Positions 33,974 to 46,156 are shown, numbered from the stretch's first letter. The stretch: 64,000 bases of DNA from Ricinus communis (GCF_019578655.1 NC_063259.1:2654001-2718000); one strand, 5' to 3'. Translations and numbers: made by a program. Notes: a model not told the origin generated them from the letters alone.

Positions 33974-34425
33974 TCAGTATTTCATTTTGGGTTAACTAAT
34001 GCACCTGCAGCCTTTATGGATTTGATAAACAGGGTGTTTAAGCCTTATCTAGATAGTTTTGTGATTGTTTTATTGAAGATATCCTTGTATACTCTCATAA
34101 TAGGGAAAACCATGTTGAGCACTTGAAGATTGTGTTGCAAATTTTGTGGGAGAAGAAATTGTATGCTAAGTTCAGCAAGTATGAATTTTTGTTAGACCAA
34201 GTGATATTTCTAGGACATGTAATTTTGGCCGAAGGAGTATTTATCGATCCTAAGAAGATAGAAGCAATAGTAAAGTGGGAACCTCCTAAAACGACGCATG
34301 AAGTGCAAAGTTTCCTTGGCATAGCTAGGTACTACAAATGGTTTTTGCAAAATTTCTCCATCATTGCTTCACCGTTAGCAAGATTACTTCATTAAAATAT
34401 GCACTTTGTTTGGAGTGAGGAATGT
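33974..34425 (+). pseudogene. pol: Element K: RT fragment
   Basis: Starts in the middle of RT at [20 protein letters not shown] and runs on through KFSKYEFLLDQVIFLGHVI, IDPKKIEAIVKWEPP, VQSFLGIARYYKWFLQNFS and ASPLARLLH. The catalytic box lies across a frameshift near 34,070 and reads FIED rather than FIDD, so one catalytic Asp has become Glu. Interrupted at 34,425 by E; the downstream part resumes at about 43,111. AATGT (34,421-34,425) would be the left duplication of E, but the right side is lost. Confidence 0.83.
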
Positions 34426-36138
34426 TGATAAGCACTAAAGGCACTTACTTTTGAGCTTTATTTTATATTAATTTTACCTTCAGTGAGTTTGATTTGTTAG
34501 TTTAAGCTTTATTTTCAATTCTTTTAGGCACTTTCAAGATAATACATGTCAAGAAGTCAAATGGAATCGAAAAGCTTGAGAATCACATAAAGAAAAGGCA
34601 TATTTATCCAAAGTTCAGTCTGACACGGGAAGCCACACGGGTGTGTGGCCTTCCCGTGTGAGTTGTGAAAATTGGCAGATTGCATGAAGGGGTCCACACA
34701 GGAAGCCCACACGGCCGTGTGCTTCCCATGTCAGATTGACACGCGAATTTCAGCATTACGCAGATTTAATTGGATTAGCTTTAATGCAGTTTTTCATGAT
34801 CTTAGGTCTAGAATTGAAAAGTGGTCTTCATCAAATTTGTAGAGGACTTCCTAAGATATAATTATTATGAATGTCTCAACTCCATATTAGGTTTCTAAAG
34901 ATGAGAAAACTTGGATCGAATTCAGATATTGTGCAATCTGTTTCTATTTGGGTGAGTCTTAGTATTTGGTCCTTATCTAGAGCTATAGAGGTCTGATTAA
35001 GGCAATCAAAAATCCTAAAATGAACTAATTTTCAAGAGCTACAACGTTGATGAAGAATGTAAGCCTCAATTCGATTTTGGCGATGCCCTAAAATATTCTG
35101 TAAGGTAAAGAACGGACGGAGACACATATTCAAGCAACGAAAAGCTAAGGACATTACACTACCATATGGTGCCCGTGTCAATCATAAAAATAGACTATTT
35201 AAAGGAACTTTTAGGGTTGTTTTAAGGAGCTCCATCATATTTTCATTTCTAAAGAGAGAAACATTTAGAAACTTCATTTTTCCTTTCATTTTTAGGTTCT
35301 TGATTGGTATTTTTCAAGGAAGAACATCAATTCCTTCATTAGTATCCAAGATTCAAAATTCAAGATTGAAGATTTTCCTCCCTACTCTTTCTTAACTAGT
35401 TTGAGATCTTGTTTCCCTAATCTTCATTTCTTTCTTGCAATGTCTAGGAACTAATTTTCTTGCGCTTTGGATTTTGATGAACACTAATTTATTTTGTATG
35501 GATTGATTCAAAGTTAATGCAATTAATCTTTTTAATGAGTTATTTGTTCCTTTGATTGCTTAATTATTTATTTCAATTGATAATTCGACGTATAGATTGG
35601 GATTTGTTTTCATAAACTGATTAGAGATAACTTTTTATGGATTGATCACATCTTAGGGATTGAGGATTGATTAGGATACTAGATATAGATCTGCAAGATC
35701 CTTTGGTTCAATAGTTCCTTAATCTTATTGCATGACCTAAGTGAGTGGGTTTGAGAAGAGATTCCTCCTCCTCCTCTTAGGAATTAGGGGTTTAATCACT
35801 TGAGAAAGGTTTAAAACCTAATTTTGTGGAATATAAACTCAACTCTTGATTTGAATTAATTGTTGTTTGTTTCATGAAATACTTAACTTATTAGGGGGAT
35901 TCACTACCTAAATAGACTATTTTCCTTGATAAATTTACTAATTGTTTTAATCTTTGTTTTCAAGATTGTTTTACTTTTTAAATATAATTACACTCAAACA
36001 ACATTTTGATTGCTAATTACTAGTGTATGATTGAAATTAGTACTCACAATTTGGTCCCTAGTGGAACAATACTCTTATTCATCATTGTATTACTTGATAC
36101 GATCGGTGCACTTTGTCGTGTGCGGATAGTGCGCATCA
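34426..36138 (+). repeat. Element E: 5' LTR
   Basis: TGATAAGCACTAAAGGCAC at 34,426 to GTGCGCATCA at 36,138, 1,713 bases. Contains a long hairpin at 34,623-34,659 and the perfect palindrome CACACGGCCGTGTG at 34,708-34,721. Confidence 0.88.
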
Positions 36139-36144
36139 AGTTTT

Positions 36145-36162
36145 TGGCGCCTTTGTTGGGGA
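36145..36162 (+). other. Element E: primer binding site
   Basis: TGGCGCCTTTGTTGGGGA, six bases after the LTR end. Athila/Tat type. Confidence 0.8.
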
Positions 36163-36277
36163 TTCTTTTCTATTGTGATATTATTAGTAATTCAAAAGCT
36201 ATTGATTTAATATTTTTATTTTTCATTTGATTTATCTTTGTTGTGTTTGTATTTGCTTTAGGTACCTAAATCTATGT

Positions 36278-37930
36278 ATGACTCGAGCTAGTTCGACAGA
36301 ACTATTCAATTATGAACTAGAGTTAGAAAAAACTTTAAGAAAGCAGCAAAAAGAAGAATGAGAATGAGCTGTAGACGAAATGATGGTGGAGTTACAGAAT
36401 CAGAATCAAAAAGGAGAGCTAAACCAATAAAGGAAACAGTTAAAAATGGCAGCTCCACCCAGGGAGGAAACCATGCAAGAGTATGCACATCCAACTCTTA
36501 ATGGAACTACATTAAATGTTATGAGACCAAATGTTACGGCAAACAACTTTGAGCTCAAGCCCAACATTATTCAAATGGTACAAAACAATTGCATGTTTGA
36601 TGGTTTTCCTAATGAGGATCCAAACACCCATTTAGATGATTTTCTAGAAATTTGTGATGCCTTCTAGATTAATGGTGTATCGGATGATGCTATTCGATTG
36701 AGGCTCTTTCCATTCTCATGGAGGGATAAGCCAAAAAAAGTGGTTAAAGTCATTTTTAGCTGGGACATTTACAACCTGGAATCAGTTGACTGAGAAATTC
36801 TTGGAGAGATATTTTCTACCTTTTAAGACAGCCAAGTTGAGGAATGACATAGCAAGATTTCTTCAACAAGAGAATGAGACTCTATATGATTGTTGGGAAC
36901 ATTTTAAGGATTTACTAAGGAGCTATCCACACTATAGTTTACCTTTATGGCTGCAAATTTAGACATTCTTTAATGGATTAAGTTACACAAGTAAATAGTC
37001 TATTAATGTTATAGTAGGTGGATCAATAACAATAAGACACCTGAGCAAGCTATGGATCTTATTGAGGATATGGCAATCACAAACTATCAATGGCAGAATC
37101 CAAGAGAGCAAGTTCGAGTCAAAAGGATTGGAATTCATGCGATAGACCCTATGGTAGTTGTAAATGCATAGCTTGAGGCCATGAGTAAAATGATGGATGC
37201 TTTCACAATGTCTTCATCTAGAAGATAAGCACAAGTTATGACTTGTGATTGGTGTGGGGTGGTCATCAAAGTTAAGATTGCCAAAATGGCAATACTTTTT
37301 GAGCCGGAGCATATTGATTATGTGGGTAATGCTTCAGGCCTATAGAACAATCCCTACAGCAGTACTTATAATCCAAGGTGGAGAAATCATTCGAATCTCT
37401 TTTAGGAAAATCAGAATTAGCAGAGACCTCCACCACCAGGATTTCAACAACAAAAACAATAGCAGGCTCCTCCTAAAAGGAGTAATTTATAGGAGATGAT
37501 GAAGAAATTCATCTTAGCTTTTGAATTAAGGTTTCAATCTCCAGAAACTGCTCTTAGGAGCCAACAAGCTTTGATTCAAAATTTAGAGAATCAAGTGGGG
37601 TAGATTGCAAAGCTTTTGAGTGAAAGGCCCCAAGAAAGCTTGCCTAGCAACACAAAGACAAATCCTAGAGAGAAACTCAAGGTCATTACCTTGAGAAGTG
37701 GAAAACAATTAGGAACCAGAAGAAAGCAAGCAGAAAAGAAATTTGATGCAGTTAAAGAGGTACCTGAAGAAGAGAAGGGTATATAGGCTAAAATGAAAAA
37801 AAAAAAGTAGAAGCAACACCAAAGCTTACCCCTTTTATGAAGAAGTATAAACCAAGGGTACCATTTCAGCCCGTCTTCTGAAGGACAAATTGGATACATA
37901 ATTTGGTAAGTTTTTTTAACTCTTTAAACA
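36278..37930 (+). pseudogene. gag: Element E: gag pseudogene
   Basis: Starts MTRASSTELFNYELELEK at 36,278. The capsid core follows: NNFELKPNIIQMVQNN, DPNTHLDDFLEICDAF, RLRLFPFSWRDK, then LTEKFLERYFLPFKTAKLRN after a frameshift near 36,735. A frame-broken zinc knuckle (CDWC...H....C) is at about 37,240-37,285, then YSSTYNPRWRNH and the gag tail NPREKLKVITLRSGKQLG near 37,665-37,710. Stops (36,359, 36,666, 36,960) and frameshifts inactivate it. Same architecture as gag of B and D but clearly diverged in sequence. Confidence 0.84.
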
Positions 37931-38423
37931 ATTTCATATTAACATAACTTTTGTAGAAGCTCTATCGTAGATGCCCAAGTATGCTAAGTTCTTAAAGGAA
38001 CTCTTCTCTAACAAGAGGAAGCTTTAGGAAGTATCAATAGTACAACTGCCTGAGAAGAGTTCGACGATCATTCAGAGGCGATTACCAAAGAAGCTAAAAG
38101 ACTCAGGGAGTTTCATTATTCCTTGTTTTATTAATCTAAATGTTGATAATGCATTGGCTTATTTAGGGGCTAGCATTAGTGTTATGCCTTATAAATTGTT
38201 TAAGAAACTAGGACTAGGAGAACCAAAACCAATACTCATGAGTGTTCAGCTAGCTGATAAATCTGTTGTATACCCTAGAGCTATCATTGAAGATGTGTTG
38301 GTAAAGGTTCAAGAGTTTATTTTTTCTGTGGATTTTATGATCATGGAAATGGATGAGGATGTTGATGTTTTCCTTATCCTTGCTAGACCCTTTCTTGCTA
38401 CAGCTAGAGCCATTATTGATGTT
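37931..38423 (+). pseudogene. pol: Element E: protease, part before S
   Basis: MPKYAKFLKELFSNKRK, then the active-site region NALAYLGASISVMPYKLF, VQEFIFSVDFMIMEMD and ARPFLATARAIIDV. The catalytic Asp of DLGA is Tyr (YLGA), so the active site is lost in addition to stops. Solo LTR S interrupts directly after AIIDV; the domain continues at 39,887. Confidence 0.82.
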
Positions 38424-39881
38424 TGATAAGCATCATACTACACATGTTTTCATGCCCGATTGTTTACATTTTTATGCATGATTATCCCGTTTTATGCTAG
38501 AATCACCTGTCTTTTGTTCCTTTCTCATTTCAGGTCATTTTCGAAGGACACCATCAATAATCGAGGGAAATACGTGTGATTACGGACCAAAATCCATCAA
38601 ATTGGGCGAGGACTAGCACCCCGAGGGTTGAGCATGACCTAGACCTCACGGCCTTTGGATTGCCAAGAAGCTATCCCCAATTGTGCCATTTCAAGACGGC
38701 CGGCCACCACGGCCTCCAATACGGCTGTGGTGGCTCGGCCAGGCACGGCTTGGAATGAGTCGGCACAATAGATTCCACAGATTCAAGACCTTGCTCGAAC
38801 TCCGCAAGGTGAATCGTCACACTTAGACTCAAATGCATGCCTTGAATCAACTATATAGGCAATTTTGAGTTCTTTTGGAAAAGACACGAATTTTGGACTC
38901 AATTCCAAGACACACACTTAATCAATTGTTTCCTATACCTCAATTGTAGACCTTGAGAGATCAAATTCATCAATTGAAGGAGGGATTTCACTTGTTCCAA
39001 CATCGAATTGAAGATCAAGACAAACTTTGGGAGCATTCAAGAGGCAACTAGGGTTTGAGATTTCGAATTTGCTAATTTAGGGTTTCTCATTCAACTTGAA
39101 AGAGAAGGGTGTACATGCCTTTAATTTTCTTTTCCTTATTTTGTTCCTTAATTGCTTTAACCATGAACATGAGTAGCGAGATCTTTGGAACCCATTGAGG
39201 TTCACCTTTGTTGATGGATTATGCTTAATTGTTAGATTTGTAATTGTCATTCTTGCAATCTTCTTGCTATTTAGTAATAAAAGTTTGATTCAGTTAATTT
39301 GAGACGTTGAATTAATTGTTTGTGGGTTGTTTCTTGACATTGAGAAATGCTTGTTACAACTGGACATTGAATAGTAAGAACTGGTAGTTAACACTTAGAG
39401 ATAAGGTTGATTTACTCACCGAATTAAGAATTAATAACTCTTAATAGTTTTAAATCATGCTTAATGCTAATCTGTAGTAATCCGATAGGAAGAGATTCCA
39501 TTAGGTTAGTGCAGGTTTAGGAACTCGGTAAGCTCGAGAGAGGAACCGGGTTCAATTCAGGATTTAGGCACGGGTAAGCAACATCGGCAATCCATAAAAT
39601 CCATCTTTAGAATTCCATCACTTAGGCCCCCTTTTGGGTTTGTTTCTCTCTTTGCAATTGTTTTTTTGATTGTTCGTTGTCCTTCATTTACTTATTTGCA
39701 CTCATAACCATTAGCTGGTAACGTTAGAACTTTCACACCCTATTTCAGACTAGATAACATAGCAAACAGTAGTAACTCTAGGTTCACCCGATCTCCAAGG
39801 ATACGACCTTGATACTCACTAGTGCTAGGCTGCATCGGTAGGTTCACTACCTTAGGTGTAGGTTGCATAAATAGACTATCA
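38424..39881 (+). mobile_element. Solo LTR S nested in the protease of E
   Basis: TGATAAGCATCATACTACAC at 38,424 to AGACTATCA at 39,881, 1,458 bases, flanked on both sides by ATGTT (38,419-38,423 and 39,882-39,886). It ends with the same ...GGTGTAGGTTGCATAAA block as the LTRs of C. No internal sequence remains, so a full element recombined between its LTRs and left one. The protease reading resumes across it in the same order. Confidence 0.9.
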
Positions 39882-39886
39882 ATGTT

Positions 39887-40200
39887 CATGATGGTTAGCT
39901 CATTTTTAGGGTAGGGGATGAACAATTGACCTTTCAAACCTTCAATGGTATAAAACACCCACTTGCACTTAATGATATGGATTCTAGTGATGATATGATA
40001 GAGTATGAAACTGTTAATTTAATTTCATCTATTGTTGCTAAGGATCCTCTTGAATTGTGTCTTATGCAAAAAAGGAAAAACTGAGAACATCGAAAGCTAT
40101 TGAGATGCCCAACAAAGAAAGAATGAAGCCTCCTATTAAATACCTGCCAACTTTGAAGCTTAAGCAGTTCCTATCTCATTTAAATATACATTTTTGGTGA
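39887..40200 (+). pseudogene. pol: Element E: protease end, linker, RT start and deletion scar
   Basis: After S the reading continues with LIFRVGDEQLTFQTFNGIKH, then DSSDDMIEYETVNLISSIV, a linker, and the RT-start phrase LPTLKLKQFLSHLNIHFW (compare LKPLPSHLKYAFLG-type starts of Tat elements). At about 40,200 it passes into post-integrase sequence. A stop lies at 39,896. Confidence 0.72.
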
Positions 40201-41487
40201 AGATGTTAAGCTCCTTAATGAGGGATGATGAAGATGGTAGTATGGAGGACCGAACCTCCCCTTTGTTCTAGTACTTGAGTTGGAATTTTTGATTTTTTTA
40301 TGTCTTTTATATTATTTTAGATGATTGTACTTAATTAGGATATTTGCGATTTTCTGATTTTGGTGTTTTTGTTTTCCCTTATTATTGGATGACTGTGTAT
40401 GCTATCACATTTACCTTTTTTTCCTAGTTGTTCGATAGATAAACAGATGACTTGTGAATTAAAATGGATTTTGGATTCAAAAAAAATGAAAATCATTCAG
40501 TTCAGGGAAGTCACTTCCTCCTTTTATTTTATTATACGTTATATGCCAAACACATTGGGGACAATGTGTCGATTAAGTGTGGGGGAAGGGTTATTTTTTG
40601 TCTTTTGCGATTGATTTCCTATAAGTTTAATGAGTTTAATTAATTACTTATTATGATTTTATCTCTCTCAAATTTGTAGATTCAAAATAATGAATTTGGT
40701 TAGTTGTTTATTGAATTGCGATTTAGTTGATTTGGCTTTGAATTGTGAATTGAACTTGGTATGCATGCTAGGTTTTTGACTCATAGCGTCACATTATCTT
40801 TTATATCTTCAAACTTTAGTTATGTTTAAGAGCATTAAGTTTTCAAGTTTCTCTTAATTTTGTCGAGTAGACACATCCAATACCTCTTTGTACTCTTTTA
40901 TTCTTTTGAGATGTCAAAGAAATGAATGTAAAAAAGTACAATGCTAAGAGTTTTTCGCTCTTTTCCGCTATTCACAAAAGGGCTTGAAATAAAAAGAAAA
41001 AGATTTAAGGAAACCCGAGAATATGAGTAGTTTATTTAGATTTATGACTCTAGTTGAGTAACCGGGGGTTGGCATCACCAATGTCTACACTCACGTCAAA
41101 AGGCTAGAATGACAATTTCGAATATGCATAGATCATTGGAAAAAAAAGAGACATAAGTAATTACTTTTTATGAGAATTTCTTTTGTACTCAGGGGGAAAT
41201 GTTTATCTCAATTTTTTTTGAAATTTTAGGTTGTTTGGAAGGAATGCTCATTCCCCTAACTTTAGATATCAAGGTTTCAATTTTTCATTGCTTCCTATTA
41301 TGAGATTGCCTTATATGTTGGTATTTTGTTTAAGGATCGATTATTGGCTTCTAGGTTGTGATGATATGAATGATTAGCTTTAATATTATTTGATATCTAT
41401 TTATTGAAGTGAGAGTTCATCATTTCTCTGTTTTTAATTCTATTCAATTTGCTTGAGAATAAGCAATTGCTCAAATATGGGAGAATT
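40201..41487 (+). other. Element E: 3' region, hairpin and polypurine tracts
   Basis: Non-coding. A perfect 8-base-pair hairpin at 40,550-40,569 (ACACATTG, loop GGGA, CAATGTGT) is followed by AAGTGTGGGGG at 40,575-40,585. The LTR-proximal tract ATATGGGAGAATT (about 41,475-41,487) lies directly before the LTR. RT, RNase H and integrase should lie upstream but are deleted. Confidence 0.7.
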
Positions 41488-43110
41488 TGATAAGTGCTAA
41501 AGGCAGTTACTTTTGAGCTTTCATTTATATTAACTTTGCCTTCAATTGAGTTTAATTTGTTTATTCAAGCTTGATGTTTAGTTCTTTTAGGCACTTTGAA
41601 GATAATACATGTCAAGGAGTTAAATAGAATCGAAAAGCTTGAGAATCGGGCAAAGAAAAGGCATATTTATCCAAAGTTGAGTTTGACACAGGAAGCCACA
41701 CAGGTGTGTGGCCTTCTGTGTGAGTTATAAATGGCAGATTGCATGAAGGGTCCACACGAGAAGCCCACACGGCCGTGTGCTTCCCGTGTCAGATTGATAA
41801 GCGAATTTCAACATTCCGCAAATTTGATCGCATTAGCTTCAATGCAGTTTTTTATGATCTTACAGGTCTAGAATTAAAAAGTGATCTTCATCAAATTTGT
41901 AGAGGAAAACCTAAGCTATAATCATTATGAATAGCTCAACTCCATATTAGGTTTCAAAGGATGATAAAACTTGGGTCGAAGTCAGATGTTATGCAGTCTG
42001 TTTTTATTTGCGTGAGTTTCAATGTTTGGGCCTTATCTAGAGCTATAGAGGTCTGATTGAGGTGATTCAAAATCCTAAAATGAACTACTATTCAAAAGCT
42101 ACAATTTGATGAAGAAATTAAGCCTCAATTCAATTTTGAAGATGCCCTAAAATAGCCTGAAAAGGAAAGAATAGACAGAGACACATATTTAAGCTACAAA
42201 AAGCTAAGGACATCACACAATCATGTGGTGCGTATGTGGTCCCACTATCAATTATAAAAATATAATATCTAAAGGGAATTTTAGGATTGTTTTAAAGAGC
42301 TCCGACATATTTTTTTCTAGAGAGAGAAACATTTAGAAACTTCACTTTTCCTTTCATTTTGATAGTTTTAATTGGTATTTCTCAAGGAAGAAAATCAATT
42401 CCTTCATTATTATCTAAGATTGAAGATTTTCATCCCTACTCTTCCATGACTAGTTTGAGATCTTCTTATCCTAATCTTCATTTCTTTATTGTAATGTCTA
42501 GGAACTAATTTTCTTGCTATTTAGGTTTTGATGAACCTTAATTTGTTTTATATATAATGATTCAAAGTTAATGAAATTAATCTTTTCTACGAGTTGTTTT
42601 ATTCCTTTGATTTCTTAATTATCTATTTCAATTGATAAGTCGACGTATTGATTGGCATTTGTTTTCATAAACTGATTAGAGATAACTTTTTATGAATTGA
42701 TCACATCTTAAGGATTGAGGACTGATTAGGATACTAGAGATAGATCTACAAGATCCTTTGGTTTAATAGTTCCTTAATCTTATTGCATGACCTAAGTGGA
42801 TGGGTTTAAGAAGAGATTCCTCTCCTTCTCTTAGGAATTAGAGGTTTAATTACTTAAGAAAGGTTTAAACCTAATTTTATGGAATGCTAACTCAACTTTT
42901 GATTTGAATTAATTATTGTTTCTTTTATGAAATAATTAACTTATTAGGGGGATTCACTATCTAAATAGACTTTTATTCTTGATAAACTTACCAATTGTTT
43001 TAATCTTTGTTCTCAAGATTGTTTTACTTTTAAATATAATTACACCCAGACAACATTTTGATTGCTAAACATTAGTGTATGATTGAATGTAGTACTCACA
43101 ATTAGGTCCT
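41488..43110 (+). repeat. Element E: 3' LTR, end missing
   Basis: Starts TGATAAGTGCTAAAGGCAG and follows the 5' LTR to about 43,110, lacking the final ~100 bases. The LTR pair differs at many positions, so E is an old insertion compared with C. Confidence 0.85.
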
Positions 43111-43560
43111 CTGAAGGCATGTTTAATTTGAACCCCAGTTTTGACTCTTTTAAGAGATGATTATGGGTTTGTTGTGTATAGTGACGCATCTAAAAATGGC
43201 TTAGGGTGTGTATTTATGCAACAAGGTAAAGTAATTTCCTATGCCTCAAGGCAATTACGCCTTCATGAACTTAACTACCTAACACATGACTTGGAGCTTG
43301 CAGCAGTTGTGTTTGCCTTAAAGATTTGGGGGCATTACTTATTCGGAGTGACATGTCAATTCTTTACAGATCATAAAAGCCTAAAATATATCCTCAGCCA
43401 AAAGGAATTAAATCTCAAGCAGTAAAGATGGGTAGAATTACTCAAGGATTATGACCTTACTATTGAATATCACCCAGGCAAGGCGAATGCAGTGGCAAAT
43501 GCCCTTAGTTATAAATCCTTTGGTACTCTATCTTACATCAGAATTGTAAGCTTCCATTGC
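43111..43560 (+). pseudogene. pol: Element K: RNase H
   Basis: Resumes the K reading with [20 protein letters not shown] (first Asp in YSDAS). Then [20 protein letters not shown] and [20 protein letters not shown] (Glu) follow, with [17 protein letters not shown] (Asp) and [13 protein letters not shown], where the usual final DALSR Asp reads Asn (NALS). Stops at about 43,426 and 43,510. Lies directly after the damaged end of E. Confidence 0.85.
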
Positions 43561-43639
43561 TTCTTGATCTTCGTACTATGAATGTAAAGTTAACATATGA
43601 TAATCAAGGAGTATTACTGGCCACCTGAAAATATGATCA

Positions 43640-44992
43640 GTGTTGGTGGATAGGATTAAAAGGCTCGAGAACAAGATGATGAGTTTAAAAAGGTTGTAGA
43701 GGAAGTGAAAAATAATGCTTGAATAGACTTCTTGGTTTTTGAAAATGGTACCCTTATATTTGGGAACATGCTTTGCGTACCAAATAAGAAGCTTTAAACT
43801 GGAAAATCATAGAAGAAGCTTATTCCTCTACTTATTCAATGCACCTAGGGAGTACAAAGATGAATAGGACATTGCGAGAGAACTATTGGTGGAAGGGAAT
43901 GAAGAAAGAAGTTTCAGATTTTATTGCTAAATGTTTGGTGTGTCAACAGGTAAAAGCAAGACATCAACATCCTTCAGGTACTTTGCAACCTCCTCCTATT
44001 CCAGAATGGAAATGGGAACACATTACAATAGATTTCATCTCAAGATCACCGCTACTCAACATGGAAATGATGCTATATAGCTATTTGTTAATAGGTTGAC
44101 TAAATCGGCCTATTTTCTACCCACTAAGGTGAGCATTTCACTTGAGAAATTAGTGGAGCTATATGTTAAAGAAGTAATAAGGTTACACATAGTGCCTTTT
44201 ATCTATTATTTCTAATCGAGACCCAAGATTTACTTACAGGTTCTGGCCTAATTCTTAATATGCATTAGGCACTAAACTTCAATTTAGTATAACTTTTCAT
44301 CCTTAGGCTGATCGCCAGTCAGAACGCCCAATTCAAACTTTGAAAGATATGATTTGAGCTTATGTAATCGAATTTAAAGGAAGTTGGGGTCAATATGTGC
44401 CTTTGATGGAGTTTGCTTATAACAACAGTTTTCATTCTAGTTTGAATATGGCTTCGTATGAAGCTATATGGGAGGAAGTGTAGAAACCTATATGTTGGGA
44501 TGAAGCAGGAGAAAGAAAACTAGTGGGACTAGAATTTTTTCAAGTGATCATAGAGAAGATAGAAGTTATCAAGAGAAGGTTAAAGGCTGCATAAGATAGA
44601 TAGAAGAGTTATATAGAATTAAAATGAAAGGAAATGGAGTATGAAGTTGGAGATAAGGTTTTTCTTAAAATCTCTCCTTGGAAAGGTGTGGTGAGATTTG
44701 GGAAAAGGGGAAAGTTAAGTGCTCGATTTATTAGGCCTTATCAAGTTATGGAAAGGATTGGACCAGTAGTGTATAGATTGGCGATGCCGCCTGAATTATC
44801 CTAGATTCATGATGTCTTTCATGTTTCTATGTTGAGAAAGTACAAAAATGATCTGACCCATATTCTACAAGCTCAACATATAGAATTGAAGGAGGATTTA
44901 ACTTATGAAGAAGAACCTATTACTATTCTAACTAAAGAAAATCATGTGTTGAGGAAAAGAGTGATCCCCTTAGTGAAAGTGTTATGGAGTCC
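43640..44992 (+). pseudogene. pol: Element K: integrase with start of chromodomain
   Basis: HHCC domain: MHLGSTKMNRTLRENYWW and CLVCQQVKARHQHPSG. Core: HITIDFISRSP (Asp), SNRDPRFTYRFW (Asp), DRQSERPIQTLKDMI (Glu). GPY/F-like module: FIRPYQVMERIGPVVYRLAM. Then HDVFHVSMLRKY and the chromodomain-like ILTKENHVLRKRVIPLVKVL, ending at WS where F inserted. Chromodomains steer these elements to particular chromatin. Many stops and frameshifts between 43,790 and 44,770. Confidence 0.85.
44988..44992. repeat. Target-site duplication AGTCC, left of F
   Basis: AGTCC before F; AGTCA after it at 55,837-55,841. One base differs. The right copy fits the chromodomain reading (WS|HHS), so the left copy has mutated. 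Confidence 0.75.
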
Positions 44993-46156
44993 TGATATGC
45001 ATAGTTTTACACATATTTACTGACATATTATTGCGTATTTTCTTAGCATTTATTGTGTTTTTATTCTAAGATCACCCGTGTTTTGTGTCCTTTCATGTTT
45101 CAGGAGATTTTATAGGTCCACCATCAGTGATTTAGCAATTTTATATCAATTTTGGGCAAAAACGGACGGAATCAGAAGCCTTTGATTTTGGGTTGACTTT
45201 TAGAAAGTCAACACGGCCCGTTTTGGAGCCTGTGCAAAAATTCCAAGCCATGTAGCTTAAGCACTTTGAAGCAACACATTTTCCAAGGATGCCATGCCCT
45301 AGAGCACGGCTTATGTTGGCTAACACTGGCAAGAACACGGCCGTTCTCGATTCAGTTCATTCTATCAATTAGAGTCCAACATGCTCGTATTTGCACAATG
45401 AATAAAAGGAACCAGCCAAAAAGAGAAAAGAGAGTTGGGGATCGGTGATTTTGACTCTTCATCTTCCTCTGTAATTTTGCTAGACATGTTTTCAAGCATT
45501 TTCAGGGGGCTTCCAAGAGACTGATTCCACCTTGGAACGTCAGATTCTTGATTCTGGATTTTGGATTGAAGATTGAGGAGAAGTTATGGAGAAAATCAAG
45601 AAGCAATTTTGGAGATCAACTGCAGTGTAGATCAAGACTTTGAGTTGTTCATCCAATTCTAGAAAAAGAGTGTATATGTTTCGATTTCTTTATTCTTTCG
45701 TTGTAATTGAATTCCTATTTGCTTTATACATGAACATGTGTAGCTGGATTGGTTGAACCTATAGGGATTCCTTACTATGTTGGCTTTGTACTGAATTGTT
45801 AAGATTGGTTGAGTTTCCTTTCTTATATTCTTTTTTGCAATTAATAATATAAATCTAGTTTTCTTTACATTGATTGTATTGATTACTATTCATAGAACTC
45901 TTTTAGTAATTGAGAAATTCTAATTGAGTTTGGAAATTTAATTGCAAGAACAAGTTAATTTTTACTTAGAGGTAAGGTTAATTAATTTTCCGAATTAAGA
46001 ATTAACAAAGCTTAATATAGGTGGATTAAAGCTTAAGGCTTACTTAATAATCAATCGTTAGGAAGAGATTCTAACTTTAGGTTTTTAGGTTTAGGAATTC
46101 AGTTGTCTCGAAAGGGAAACCGATTTCAGTTTAGAATCCCTCCACGGGTACCATAA
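44993..46156 (+). repeat. Element F: 5' LTR, end missing
   Basis: Starts TGATATGCATAG; collinear with the 3' LTR (54,333 on) until about 46,156, where gag sequence begins. Carries CACGG/CCGTG words at 45,210-45,390. Confidence 0.85.

Larger units (their letters stand above)
34426..43110 (+). mobile_element. Element E: internally deleted Athila/Tat-like element in K, host of S
   Basis: Plus-strand order: 5' LTR (34,426-36,138), primer site, gag, protease (split by solo LTR S), RT start, deletion scar near 40,200, 3' region, 3' LTR (from 41,488). RT body, RNase H and integrase are absent. The last ~100 bases of the 3' LTR and a few K codons were lost together at 43,110, removing the right duplication. 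The LTR family (TGATAAG(C/T)... start) differs from A, B, C, D and F. Confidence 0.85.
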
